Part shown: positions 52,779-64,000 of the stretch, one piece after another
Position numbering within the stretch: the first letter of the stretch is position 1
Layout: every line of letters begins with the position of its first letter
Source: Acanthornis magna
Taxonomy: Eukaryota > Chordata > Aves > Passeriformes > Acanthizidae
Length of the DNA: 64,000 nucleotides
Assembly: GCA_036785705.1 (NCBI GenBank)
Contig: JAWUZG010000136.1
Coordinates: 1,426,001-1,490,000, forward strand
Direction of reading: 5' to 3'
Notes under the pieces: model-generated
Databases searched by the model: none
What the model saw: the letters and a program-made list of their open reading frames with translations, nothing else
Told to the model about the DNA's origin: nothing
Position numbers and translations under genes: made by a program

Positions 52779-54585
52779 AGTTAAAAATTTTGTATAAATA
52801 CTGACTGGAAACCTGTCAGCCATAGAATGCACGGTGCTATGCTGCTGCACTGTTCTCTGACACTTATCTTAAGAGTATTTTTTCCTTCTTTTTTTTCTTT
52901 CAATGTTTTGATGTACTCGGTGCAATCTTAGTATTTCTATTGAGATGGTACCTATGAAAACTATTCATGGATCAGGATCTCGTTGTGTGAGATGCTGTGC
53001 AAACAGACCCAAAGGATGGTCTGAAAGAGCTTTTAATGTAAGAATAAAGTAAGAGTCAGCAAGTGGATAGCAGCAGATTGATGAGAGCAGAAATAAAGAG
53101 TACAAGATGGAAATGCAATAGGTGATAGCAAACACACACCAGCTTCCAAACTGTTGGCAGGTCTCTGATAGATGATTCTTTTCTTTTTGTCTTCTTTCCT
53201 CCCCCTGTTTGAATGTTTTACTGACTTAGCTATTCAGAGTGCCTTCAATCATGTTGAAAGTGGAAAAAAAACCAACAAACTTTCCAGGTTGAATCGGAGT
53301 AGAATTAATTTTTAGGGAGAATTGAGAATTGTTTAATACAGTGACTACTTCAGTTGTGATGGGAATTAAAACAGTACCTCCTGCAAGCACATATATGTTA
53401 TTTTGCTTTGCTTGTTTTCACTGCACCACTCACGGAATGAATGAAAATATTTAAAGTTAGCTTTACCCTTATTCAAACAGAGCTGAGAATTGCTGTCATC
53501 AAACAGCAAATGCATCTTGGATTGTGTATTTGCAATGTCTAACAATAGGCCAGTTTTCAGTGTGATTGGGTGTTTTGATGGCACCTTATCTAGCTAAAGC
53601 TTTCTTATCTGGACTGCAGAATAGAGAAAATTACCTTTCTGGATGCTTCATCTAACTAAAAATGCATGATTTAAGGAGACTAATGACTACCCAGGCCTCC
53701 ATAGCTCCCAGCTTATGTTTGAGTCCACAGTTTTTCATTCTTAACAACCCAAAAGCTGCAGAAAACATAATCAAGATGTTTCTGATCCACAATCCTGCAG
53801 CGCAATTAAGCTTCCAGGAAGAATTATTTAAGCTTTCAGTCATCTTTCTGCTGTCTTTCAAATTTTAGTGAAGTTTGACATTAATTAGTGGTCATTAGCA
53901 AGGTGGAGAAGAAATTAGTGACATCATTCTTACAGTAATATTTTTTCAAACAGATGTTTATATGGACTAGCAGGTGTTAAATCTTCAGTAACTCGTAAGG
54001 TGGGGTTTTTTTCCCTTGGAATAAATTGTAGTATGTTTTCTAATCTGCCTGGAAAATGCTAAAAAAGGTTTTCTGTTTATACTTCTTGGAGATGTTTGAA
54101 AGGGAATACAAAGCACAAGGCATCTGCTACACGAAATATTAATTATTGCATGGAATGCTATTCACCAGAGGAATTAGAGAAGGCTTAGAAATATTCAGGC
54201 TAATATTTTTAATGGTTGCTTGACGTTAAGCTCCTTAATCCATATTTGGCTTTTTAGTGAGCTGAACTGGTTTTTTGACTAGTGTGGAGCTTTCAATTCT
54301 CATCAATTTGCAGTGTCTTATGTGAGTTATCACCATCGTTCTGTACAGATCCACTCAGGCCGGTAGGATTAGGTGTATGTCAGCACAAATCCCAGCAGAA
54401 GTTTCCACAGCCTAGGCCCTCAAGTTTTTAATTTTTCTTGCTGAAATACTGAAGAAAAGAAAGCAAAAAAACCCAAATTCCCACATAGTGCTGTGAGATG
54501 CGACAATTCAGTGCTTAAATATGAACAGTGGGAACGTGTGCTGGTAAATGTAGTTTATTTACTGGTCTGCTCTCTTTTGTCACAG

Positions 54586-54738
54586 CTTCGGAAGGCAGTG
54601 ATGGATCACATATCAGATTCCTTCCTGGAGACCAACGTCCCATTGCTGGTTCTCATCGAGGCTGCGAAAAGCGGGAACGAGAAAGAAGTGAAGGAGTACG
54701 CTCAGGTCTTCCGTGAACACGCCAACAAGTTAGTGGAG
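54586..54738 (+). CDS. CTNNA2: Internal exon of alpha-N-catenin, vinculin-binding helix (51 codons)
   Basis: This exon continues directly from the one at 38530. It reads LRKAVMDHISDSF, then ETNVPLLVLIEAAKSGNEK, then EVKEYAQVFREHANKLVE. In alpha-E-catenin the corresponding segment (about 325-360) is the vinculin-binding site of the M1 bundle, exposed when actomyosin tension opens the M domain; NVPLLVLIEAA is the core of that helix. The acceptor is TTTTGTCACAG and the donor is GAG/GTAAGT, close to consensus; length is 153 nt, phase 0 at both ends. Three positions fit CTNNA2 rather than CTNNA1 as I recall them: HISDSF (not HVSDSF), AAKSGN (not AAKNGN) and KLVEV (not KLIEV; the V comes from the next exon). 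The next expected exon (VANLACSISNNEEG) is not found before the window ends, so the following intron is longer than 9.2 kb. Confidence 0.96.
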
Positions 54739-56056
54739 GTAAGTGACCTTGGTGACACTGCCAGATTTCCATCTGGTGCCTCGAGGAGACGCAAGAGAAG
54801 TTATACACTGGATGAAATGTTAGAGGTGTTGTTTCAGGAGTTTGGGTCAACTTTTTCCCAGTGATTGCACAGAAAATGTTGGGATGGCCAGCAGGAGAAA
54901 GTGCTGTATGTCAGTAGTTTATTAACGCAATTGAGCATGTTAGAAATGCTGTTTCCAGTGTTTTGTCAAAAGACATGAGCATCAAGAAGTGACTTTCAAT
55001 TAACTTTAGTAACAGTATCATTGAACTTAACGTCTATTAGGTAAAAAGCCAAATAGGTGCTTCACAATCTGGTCTTGGCCAAGGACTGGACTAATTACTT
55101 GTCACTTAATTCTGGACTTAATTACTTGTTAGTCTGAACTAAAATAGGGAAAAGGATATATAGAGAAGGCACAGCCTTAAGAACATATATGGTCTTGAAA
55201 AGTCTGTATTTCATATATAAATATATATATTTATAGTGTTTTCTCTTTTGGAAGAGACACACTGTGTAACATCAAAAATCATAATTACAAGTCTTCAGGG
55301 ATGATATTGAAATAGCTTTATTCTACCATGAGGAGTATAAAATACAATGACTGAAACCTTGGATACTCATGGAATGGACATCTAATAAAATGATAATTAC
55401 GTTCTTCTCAGTTTTCTCTTCAACTGATCAAGAACTATGAGTAATGCTTGTGTTTTTAAAGACAAATATAACTCAGTGATCTGCTTGATAACATTGTGTG
55501 GCATTTTTCTGTACTAGCATTATTTTGAAGGCTTTGTAGCCCCTTTGCAGCATATTTTCTAGCTCCATCATGTGCTATTTAGCAAAGGGAAATGCTATTA
55601 GGGAGCTACTGATCTGACAAGTACTGAACTATACCTTTGAATGTCTTCTGTTAAAACAGGCCTCATCCTAATTCTGGAAATAGCTGATAGGTACATAAAG
55701 AGAGGGGAAAAATCCCAAACAAATGGAAAACCCCTCCACAATGTTCGTAGTTACAGTGGCGGTAGAGTTGTAGGCTTATATGCAATGAACATATGTGGGG
55801 TTAGTGTTACAGCAGTCACATCCTCCACAGATTTGCCATCAAATGTTGCAATGACACGTCTAATAGCATTATTAAAAAGTTAAAAATAGGTAAGTAGATA
55901 TTTTAAAAAATATCATAGGAGCTAATGGCATAAAAGGAGGAAAAATATCTTTGAGGGGTGTAGTTAAAAAAAGAAAAAAGAAAAGCCAAAAACCACCTGC
56001 CAGAAAAACCCACAATTTTAATGGGAAGAAAGAATTGTAATGCTATTAAACAGTCA

Positions 56057-56284
56057 GGGGGAAGGTTTAGGTTAGATCTTAGGAGGAAGTTCTTTACTGT
56101 GAGCATGGTGAGACCCTGACACCCCCAGAGAAGCTGCCCCTGGATCCCTGGGAGTGTCCAAGGCCAGGTTGGACAGGGCTTGGAGCAGCATGGGGTAGTG
56201 GAAGGTGTCCCTGCCATGGCAGGGGGTGAGACTGGAGGGTCTTTAAGGTCCCTTCCACCCCAGGCCATTCTCTGATTCTATGAA
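56057..56284 (+). mobile_element. CR1 LINE 3' fragment, sense
   Basis: Sense CR1: GGTTAGATCTTAGGAGG, CTGGATCCCTGGGAGTGTCC, AAGGCCAGGTTGGACAGG, GGTGTCCCTGCCATGGC, and terminal ATTCTCTGATTCTATG. Minus-strand open frames here are repeat shadows. Confidence 0.93.
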
Positions 56285-58838
56285 ACCAAACAAATGCGCA
56301 GTTGTAGTTATTTAGCTTTGGTTTCACAAGCCTAACATTACATTAGTTTTGTATTTTAGACCAAACTGGAGGTTGGGTAATGATTTTTGACATTATATGG
56401 TCATCTTTAGGTACCCCACCAAAAACAACAATGATGGTACCAATGGATGTCTCAGGCCTAATACCTAATATTTTTATGCCATTTAGGTTGTTCCAGACTA
56501 TTAAAAGCAGATTCTTAATTAATTGCTGTGTTTCTCTGACAGCTGGTACTAGTTTATGGGAGCATTTTTACTGTTTTTTCAGGGGGGGGTTCGTTTAGGT
56601 GAATATTTCCCTTTTAGTTGTAAGAACTATTTCTGGTTCAGGTAAAAGCATCTTGAAGAAATGAATTTCTAGCGCAAGTGAAATTTTTAACCCCGAATTT
56701 CAAGTTCATCAGACTGCAGAAGCAAATAAGCATATGGAATGTATTTATGTCCCTTCTACACGAGATTTTCGCACTTCAAATAGTTTCATCATTTTCACTT
56801 ATTGAAGCACAATGGAATCTCAGCAGATGGACTTCTGTGGTTTTGTGGGTCAAGTATCTTGCAAATAGTAAAGTGTGGTTTAAAGATGAGACATAATCAA
56901 GTGACTCTGAAATGTAAGATGCTTTCCCAGGCACGGGGCCAGAACTGCTTGCTAAGATATGCAAACACAGCTCCGCTCAAGTGCGTGGAGTTGCACTTGC
57001 TCATGTTAGAGGAATTTGGCACTGCAAATTCAATACTGTGAAAAGTCTGTAGTATTAATCATTAATTTTGAAATCAGAATCTGAATTTCTTGGATGGCTT
57101 ACCAAACTCAATAGACAGTCTGTCAAAAGGTCAGGAAAAAATAATACGTTTTAATATTTCTTTACAGAAAACCTACATTTTGCCATCATGAGGAAAAAAA
57201 ATGCATTACTTGATATTTGTTGAATACAAATGGCAGAATTTTCTTTGCATAGCCAATACATTTTTTAAAATATATTTTGTAAACATGAGGCTTATGGATG
57301 TTAACTTTCTTTTATAGTCCATGTAGCAGAATACTTAAATCTTCTCTCAAAAACTGTTTTCATTTTATAATATTTTCCCTTCCCCACCTCTTATCGTAAC
57401 ATTAATAACAACAAAGATGGATTGTCATTTTTCTAGCCATTCACTGAAAACTAGATTTCTCTATGGGTTTTGTTGGAAACGCAGAGTGAGGTTTCACTTA
57501 ACTACAATGTAAATCATACAAAATAAATCAAATTGTCATGCAGATTCTGGGATTAAAACATAATAATATAATAAACCAGAATTTAGATGGTGCCACTCCA
57601 GGCTTGGATGGGTGACTCTTTTCCTTGGAATCATTTTTTAGCAGCGATCTCTCAGGTTTTTTTCTGCCTTCTGGAACTGAGGTTAGAGAAGGATGGTGCC
57701 TTTCCAGGTCATGATCTTTGCCTCATGAATTCCTTTAATGTTTTTTAAAAAAATTATCTCTAATGACTGAAAGTAAATGCCTGAGTTGTAATGCCAACTT
57801 CAGATGTGACCTTGGGAAGTCATTTAATTTCTCTATCCAAGCACCTTCATTAGTAGCATAAGGTTAATGACAGATAATTCTAATACCTACCACACAAAGG
57901 CACTTGACTGATAAATCAGCTCAGATTTATTCAATGCATCTATCAAAGCACTATAAGGAAGCTAATTAATTAATTTTCATTATTCTGTTTAGTAGAACTT
58001 CCTTGGTTTAACTGTTGGTCCTCTGGACTGCTTCTTCAACAAATAAATTATTAAATCCAGCAGGTTTTCCTGGTAGGTGAAATTCAGCATCCAGGAAACT
58101 CTTTAAGAGCCATGGTAGCTGTTCAGTTGGAATTCACATTACAGTGGATCGGATCAGGCTTTCCATTCTCAAAAGGATGGACATAAGTCCAAGAGATTTC
58201 TATTAGTTGTTTCAGTTTGTGGAGTTTTAATGCTTTTATGGAAAGACATCACCATTTGGTGGTCAATGAGCATTTACAAGAGTTAAATTCAGTTGCATTA
58301 TTCTTATTTCCAACAACATTTGAATGAAGCATGAACTGATGAAGCAGCAAATTTAAAGCACCTAAAAATCAACTTTTGAAAAGATGATGCTTTACCAATT
58401 TTGCATGAATTGATTTTTACTAAGAATTTTGTGGAGCCCACGTGTATCTATCTGTTTCATCTCATACAAATATAAATGACTTCTGGAGACATGACAAATA
58501 ATCAAAGTTGCCGTGTAAGAACACTTGGCCAGTGGAAGAACTGTGTAAGGCAATGGCTTATGGTCATTTAAAGTTGATGTGGTGCAAGCAAATCAATAAT
58601 ATCATAAGGTTGGATGGTAATTTGTAGCAGATGAAATCTAACAGCACCATTCTGGTTTTGGTTTATAGTCTCTTTGCCCATTAAGTTTGCAGGAGCCTTT
58701 ATTAACTTTCTCCATGTAATTGCCACTTTGAAGAGGATGATGGGGTTACGTTTGGGAGGCAAGGGGTTTGGGTTTTTCTAAATTTTACAAAACAGAAAAA
58801 GAATAAAAAGAAGAGTTTGAACTTCTTTAAAAGACATG

Positions 58839-59474
58839 TGTTGGGGAGGATGAAACAGGAAAGTCTTATAAATATTATTACCTGGCAAAAGATGCTGAGA
58901 ATATAGAAACTATAAGCAAGATTGAAATGAAGACAAGCCTTGAGATACCAAACCCCAGTTACTAAATAACAGGAAAACAATGGCATGGCCAACTGAAGGT
59001 AATCCACTCCTTGATTAGACAATAGCCTCTGCTTGCTGGCAGGTCCAAAGGGCAGAGCAGACCCTACCAACTTAGCATAATGTCCAAAAAAAGCAGTTTT
59101 AAGGGTTTAAAATGTAACGCCATATGGTAATACAAGGATGCTCATAGGCTGTATGTAAATGCTATAGAATTTGTGTCTTGTTCTCGATTGGTTAGTGAAA
59201 ATTAGGATATTCAGCACAGAACATGATTTATTGTACTGTAAGCAGCGACCACGGTACTTTCCCGTATCCTGTATCCTGTACTACTCTCTCTCTCTTACCT
59301 CTCTGACCTGCTTCGAGCTGCGTCTTGCAGTTCCTGGCAGGTCTCTTACCCCCATGTGCTTTGTCACAATAAACCCCATGCTCTAAGACCAAAATCCAGA
59401 AGTCTCTCGTCTCCATTCTGGCTGTCTGAGGCACCGACACCACAGACGGCAATCCTGGAAAACCAAATCCTACA
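58839..59474 (+). mobile_element. Solo LTR, 636 bp, with perfect 5-bp target duplication
   Basis: The element starts TGTTGGGGAGG and ends ATCCTACA, flanked by ACATG at both 58834-58838 and 59475-59479. The right part is GC-richer, with AATAAA at 59368-59373 about 100 bp before the end, as in an R/U5 region; this suggests + orientation, parallel to CTNNA2. A second AATAAA occurs on the opposite strand near 59225, so orientation is not certain. No retroviral coding sequence is adjacent. A 5-bp duplication fits ERV1- or ERVL-type integration; the class is undecided. Confidence 0.7.
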
Positions 59475-62400
59475 ACATGAGTCTACCGTTCATTTTCTAA
59501 GAACTGTATGATTTGGAGCTCCCGAATTCAGACTGCTTGTAAGCTTTCCCATCTTAAATGTGGAAACAGGTGTGCACAGGAGGGGAGTAAAAACCACTGT
59601 CAGTATGCACAGAACGCAAAACGAGAAACTGGACCTGCCCAGTGACCCCTTCTTACTTGATCTGGTAATGAGAGGAAAAGGGAAAAATTGTGAAAGAAGG
59701 GTTTACTCTGGTGGTCGACAGTGAATTTAATCTCAGTTTACATCAGCATTAACAGAACTAAAATCCAACCCGGTATCCTTTCTTTCCAGAAATACCTCTC
59801 GAAAAAGCACGCAGAGCATTTGGTTGATAAGAAATGGAAAAGCAGACTTAGGGAGTGAAGATTATCTGTGTAAGTCTGCAATGCACTCGAGGCTGATGCA
59901 GCGCTGAGAGTTCAGTGTGGCACTTCAGGAGGCACTGGTGGCCTTCGTGAGGAATAGATGGCAGTGTTTTATTTGTGCTTTTGTAAATATTGTATAAATT
60001 CATGTACTGGCAGATTTTTAATTTATGACAGACAAAACCCAGAGGAACAAGCCTAAGAAAAAAATTCGGCTCATTTATTTCTGCAACTTTAGTTCAAGGA
60101 ACAAAGACTATTCCTGCTGATTTTTTCACACATACTTGAAATGTTCTATTCCTTTTTGTTTAAGTGCACACCACTGCTTCATCAGAGTACATACCTACCT
60201 CTTTGCTTCTGCTAATGGAGAAAAAGTGTCAATATTCTGTCATAGCTTCTGCATCCAACTTGCATCCTGAAAAATGTGTGCATCCCTGGGTTTCCTCTTA
60301 TAGACTGATCAGCTTTTACTCTCGAATTTTTCTTTCAGCTGACATTAAGCTAGATAAGAAATACTATTTAGGAGGTAGTAATCCTTGCTTCTAATCAAGG
60401 AGTGATAAGAAGAAGGTCATAGATTAGTTTAATTCAAGCTCTTCAAGCTGAGAGCTTTTATTTGAAATTAAAGCCGTGAGCTACCTTTGTGTCCTAGTGT
60501 TTCATCTGCTCAGTTTTAATTTCCATCCCAGGCCTTTCTTCCCTGTGTGGGCAACAGATGTTCTTAATACCTAATAAACATCAGGAGTGTATTGACGTAA
60601 ATAAAGCCACAAGTCCAATTATTTGCAATGAGACAATGAAAAGCTTGAATTCTTGGAGTGAAGTTCTCGAGTCCCTCCTGCAGCCAGATCTAGTGTCTGT
60701 TTCTGCTCCTTGGAGGGGTAAATGCCTTTGAGGCAAAATGAACTGCAGTTCTTTCAGGATAGAACTTTCTGGTAATGCAGTGTCATGGTGAACTCTTTAT
60801 CCTGCCTTTTTTATTTCCTTTAACCACTGGATATTGGTAGTCCACTGGGATCTGTGCCATCTTCTGGTGTCTCGATTAACACTGAAATGAAATCAAAGTG
60901 CCTTGTGGGAAAGGTGAGACACAGAAATAGCTGCTGCTCTGTGACTTTCAGAGCCCCTTGTGTACCTGTTCCTGAAGAAGGCAGGTCATTAAAGGAGGTA
61001 AATACTCAGTGTCGGCATTGTCAGGACTGGTTTTGTCCAAAAGGCAGCGCTGCCTTCAGGCACAAAGGCTCCTTCTCCGAGGCTTGGAGTCTGCTGTGGG
61101 GGGAAGCAATGGCAGAACGTGTCTGTGATCTGTGAACTGCTTTGTTAACTCAGAAATAGGGGGGAAATTAGACAATTTGGCAGTGGAGAACTTGGCTGTG
61201 GCAGAGGCTGATCCCTCAACATGTGCCCATTTATAGTGACGGCATGGAATCCAGGCTGGCGGGAAGGGGAGGAGTTCCTTATCTCATGGTTATCTTGGCA
61301 ATATGGCTCTGCTTCCAAAATTTCTTCCCACTGATAAAAACACCTGAGTAAAACAAGCACAACAGAATCTGTGAGACTATTGGCATTATCTGGAGTAATA
61401 ATTTTCTATTCATTTGCCCCTTTTTCCTTAGATTGCTGCACTTCTACATTTCATAGCAACACCGAAAGGGTTGAAGGATAATTTTATTCGTTCACACATA
61501 TTTCTGTAATGTAAATAATAAGCAAGTGCTACATGAAGTTAGCAACCTGTAGGTGATGATGATGTTTTTCTTCCCAGGAGAGTTCAAGATTAAAAAATAA
61601 ATTTGAAAAAATACTAACTGGCAAATTAGTGCAAAATCCCCCATGTCAGCTTGGAAGCATTTTTAGCTTTGGGACTGTAAACATAAAGCCAGTGCTGTGC
61701 TGGTTCTGTTATCTGATTTCCTAGAGGTCATCATTCATTAGCAAATGACTATCGTAGTTTTACACATTGGGAAAAAATTCTGGAGGATTTCCTACCAGCA
61801 AAAGTATAATTTGCCCACTTCTTCATATTTCTTTATGTAATTCTTTCACATTTTTATGTGTACTCTGTTATTTATTTTCATGAGAAATACCTGGTTATCT
61901 CCTTGCAGCAAAATGTATTTGTAATAATTTCCCATTATTTTCCATTTACTTTTTTTTTTAGATAATTAACTTTTAACCATGCTTATTTAAGACCTCTGTA
62001 AAAGAGGTTAAATCCAATTACTCGCTTTTTAATCACTGAGTAATATTTAACTTTTTTTTAGTGAATAACATCCTCTGAGCAAAGGACTCACTTCTTCAGT
62101 CTGATCATGCTCTGTGCTGTGTGATTCATATTTTCCCAAAATAACATGACTCCTACAAACTCTAGTATGCATTTTTATCTACTATCCCATACAATCTGAT
62201 CACAACTCAGTCTGTGTGATTTCTAACTTGTTAATAATACAATCAAGAACTCTTGGTACTTCTGTTAATTAATTGAGTGCATGAATTAATGATTTAGCTC
62301 CTCCAAATTGGTTGTTTGAATTTGTGACCTCACTACCCTAAGATGAAATACAACATCTGGCATGTTGGATGTTCAAAGAGAGTATTTTCTATACAACCTC

Positions 62401-63239
62401 ACCTAATTACCCTCATTCTTTATTTTTTTTCTCTCTTATCCTATTTGATACACTGTTTTATTTGTGCCATGACCAGAACTGATGTTTCCCCTTGTGCTTC
62501 TTTAGAAAAAGTTCTTCAGCCTATATCCTAAAATCTGTGAGTTGAATTAATTTTTGCTGTTCGAGACAGGTTAATATTTTATTACTCTGTAAAAAGTTTA
62601 GCATCTTGGCCTTTGTTCTGTGATGTATTAGCAGGGTTGTATTTCAATCAGTAAATATTAAGGCTTTACATGAGCATCTTAAGTTTCACTGTAAGAGTTT
62701 AATTAAATAGTCTTTCCTAGAGCAGAAAATTGAAGAGAGATAATGGGAATGGTGGGGAATGAAAGAATGAAATAGAGGAATCTATGTTGGTATTCCAAAT
62801 TCACAAAAAGTAAGAAATTAAACAAACAGCTCATATTGCTATAGAGAAAGGGAATTTGTCATCCACAATTGAGCCATTTCAGGGCAGAAATAGAGGGGCT
62901 AGAACTATTTAAGAAGCCAGAAAGTTCAGTAAAAGCTGTAAGTATTTCTGAGGAAACTGGAAAAAAAAAACGAAAACATTTACGAGGAAACAGTGAGTCA
63001 GAAATAAGGGAGAGCATTCAGACATGCTCAAAAGATGAGCAGATGTCCAAGGAAAATTCATGTCAAAGATTCGAGCACAGAATGACATGTTTAATGATGG
63101 AGTTTTGAACTGATGCAAAAGAAGGAATTGTAATCTTTTATCTAGAAATCTCATGATCTTGAAGAAATGTTATAACAGCTTTGATTTTAAAAGATACTGC
63201 AAGCAAAATATATGTGGCAAATATTCAAGTACAGACCAC

Positions 63240-63395
63240 TGAGTAATAAAATAGATTTATTAATTTTAAATAATATGAATTATTATTAATAAAAATATAT
63301 AATAATATAGAATATATATTATATTTTATATAAGTATATTGTTAATAACATATAATTAATAATAATGAAATAATAATTATTATTATTATTAATCC
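63240..63395. repeat. AT-rich low-complexity region
   Basis: Nearly pure A/T with irregular TAATA, ATATAT and ATT units, including a (TTA)n run near 63378-63393. It has many short self-complementary stretches but no single ordered hairpin. Confidence 0.85.
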
Positions 63396-64000
63396 AGAAC
63401 AAAGTATGCATCTAAATCCCATATCAAGGTACACTGGAGTTGCACTGGAGTGTCTCCTTTGCTTCAGCTGATGCAATGTGTGGGTCACAGTGGATTTCAC
63501 CATTTTTTTCCCTCTATCCCATTAGCTGGATTCTAACAAGCATGGTGGTTATAATAAACCCATCATAGATATATCTCACATTCCTTCTTTTACCTTTTGT
63601 GGTTTTTCCTGGGTTTCCTGGTATTTTCAGGAATAAAATGCACCTTTTGCCATTTTGGATTAGCTCAGGAACTGCTGGTGTTGTGTTTTGACGCCAATGG
63701 TCTCAGCCTTGAATGGGCTGTGCAGCTTTGAAATAGTTTTCTGTCAAAGCAGATCCTCAGGATAAGCAGCAGAGTCAGATAAAGCATGTCTCTGTTTCCC
63801 CCAGGATAGTTGTTGTTTGGACAAAATATTCATCTCTTGCTGGAAGCTTTGGCTGCAGAATTGCATGAGGGAAATGGTAGGAGAAATCAGGATGAGGATA
63901 TGAACAGACACAGAGCAGGCTGTGAGAAACAGGAATTTGGGAGAGCTGCTGGGGTAGAAGAAGGTTTTAGGGTGAATTTTCAGTGAATTTATTCATATGT

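Larger units (their letters stand above)
38611..54585 (+). other. CTNNA2: Complete CTNNA2 intron (15,975 bp)
   Basis: It runs from the GTGGGT donor at 38611 to the CACAG acceptor ending at 54585, and joins two phase-0 exons. It contains CR1 copies in both orientations (39.1, 41.2-42.0, 43.3, 49.3 and 52.7 kb), one solo LTR (45.7 kb) and several A-rich or CA-rich tracts. Stretches with nothing recognised include 39235-41175, 42300-43285, 43715-45715, 47140-49330, 49565-52670 and 52780-54585. The 42300-42720 part is GC-richer than its surroundings, but its open frames resemble no family I know. Confidence 0.93.
54739..64000 (+). other. CTNNA2: CTNNA2 intron, 5' part (downstream intron)
   Basis: This begins at the GTAAGT donor and continues past the window end. 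It holds one CR1 3' end (56.06 kb), one solo LTR (58.84-59.47 kb) and a very AT-rich stretch (63.24-63.40 kb). No further alpha-catenin exon was recognised. Nothing identifiable was seen in 54740-56055, 56285-58830 or 59480-63240. Confidence 0.92.

Noticed and set aside
62869..63108. A lysine/serine/glutamate-rich 79-codon frame
   Set aside because: It reflects a purine-rich strand; no family match, no splice context, and it does not continue the CTNNA2 sequence expected next.
1..64000. LRRTM1-like nested gene expected inside a CTNNA2 intron in other vertebrates
   Set aside because: LRRTM1 would show a single open frame of about 520 codons with leucine-rich repeats; none is present, so it must lie in another part of the gene.

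Overview
This window looks like internal intronic sequence of a bird gene. It is AT-rich, carries many 5'-truncated CR1 LINE fragments in both orientations and several solo endogenous-retrovirus LTRs, and has no dense ORFs, operon-like layout, tRNA, rRNA or CRISPR array. The CR1 types and LTR families point to a bird, probably a neoavian and perhaps a passerine; the species cannot be fixed from the sequence alone.

Only two exons are securely supported, both on the + strand: 38530-38610 (81 nt, 27 codons) and 54586-54738 (153 nt, 51 codons). Both are phase 0 at each end, have AG/GT borders, and join into one continuous alpha-catenin peptide. The residues fit alpha-N-catenin (CTNNA2) better than the alpha-E paralogue. 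They encode the start of the M domain, including the vinculin-binding helix. The window is therefore an inner slice of a very large gene: 38.5 kb of upstream intron, a complete 15,975-bp intron, and 9.3 kb of downstream intron. No promoter, first exon, last exon or poly(A) site of the gene is present.

The introns hold, from left to right: CR1 pieces (1.2, 3.7, 6.0 and 10.4 kb); a 562-bp solo LTR with an internal AAT expansion (10.76-11.32 kb); CR1 pieces at 12.4, 13.2 and 13.8 kb, the last coding for decayed reverse transcriptase; a POU-type palindrome beside a canonical octamer (18.86 kb); CR1 at 20.3 and 23.5 kb; a short solo LTR (26.97-27.25 kb); a 491-bp unit repeated almost three times (29.25-30.70 kb) ending against a CR1 reverse-transcriptase fragment; an unexplained protein-like minus-strand reading frame (34.2-34.45 kb); the first CTNNA2 exon; a CR1 inserted into an older opposite-strand CR1 (41.18-42.02 kb); a second copy of the short LTR with a perfect 6-bp target duplication (45.72-46.03 kb); further CR1 pieces; the second CTNNA2 exon; and a 636-bp solo LTR with a perfect 5-bp target duplication (58.84-59.47 kb).

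I found no new multi-gene system. The points most worth following are the minus-strand coding-like segment at 34.2 kb, the POU-site cluster at 18.86 kb, the 491-bp tandem triplication and the LTR pair.
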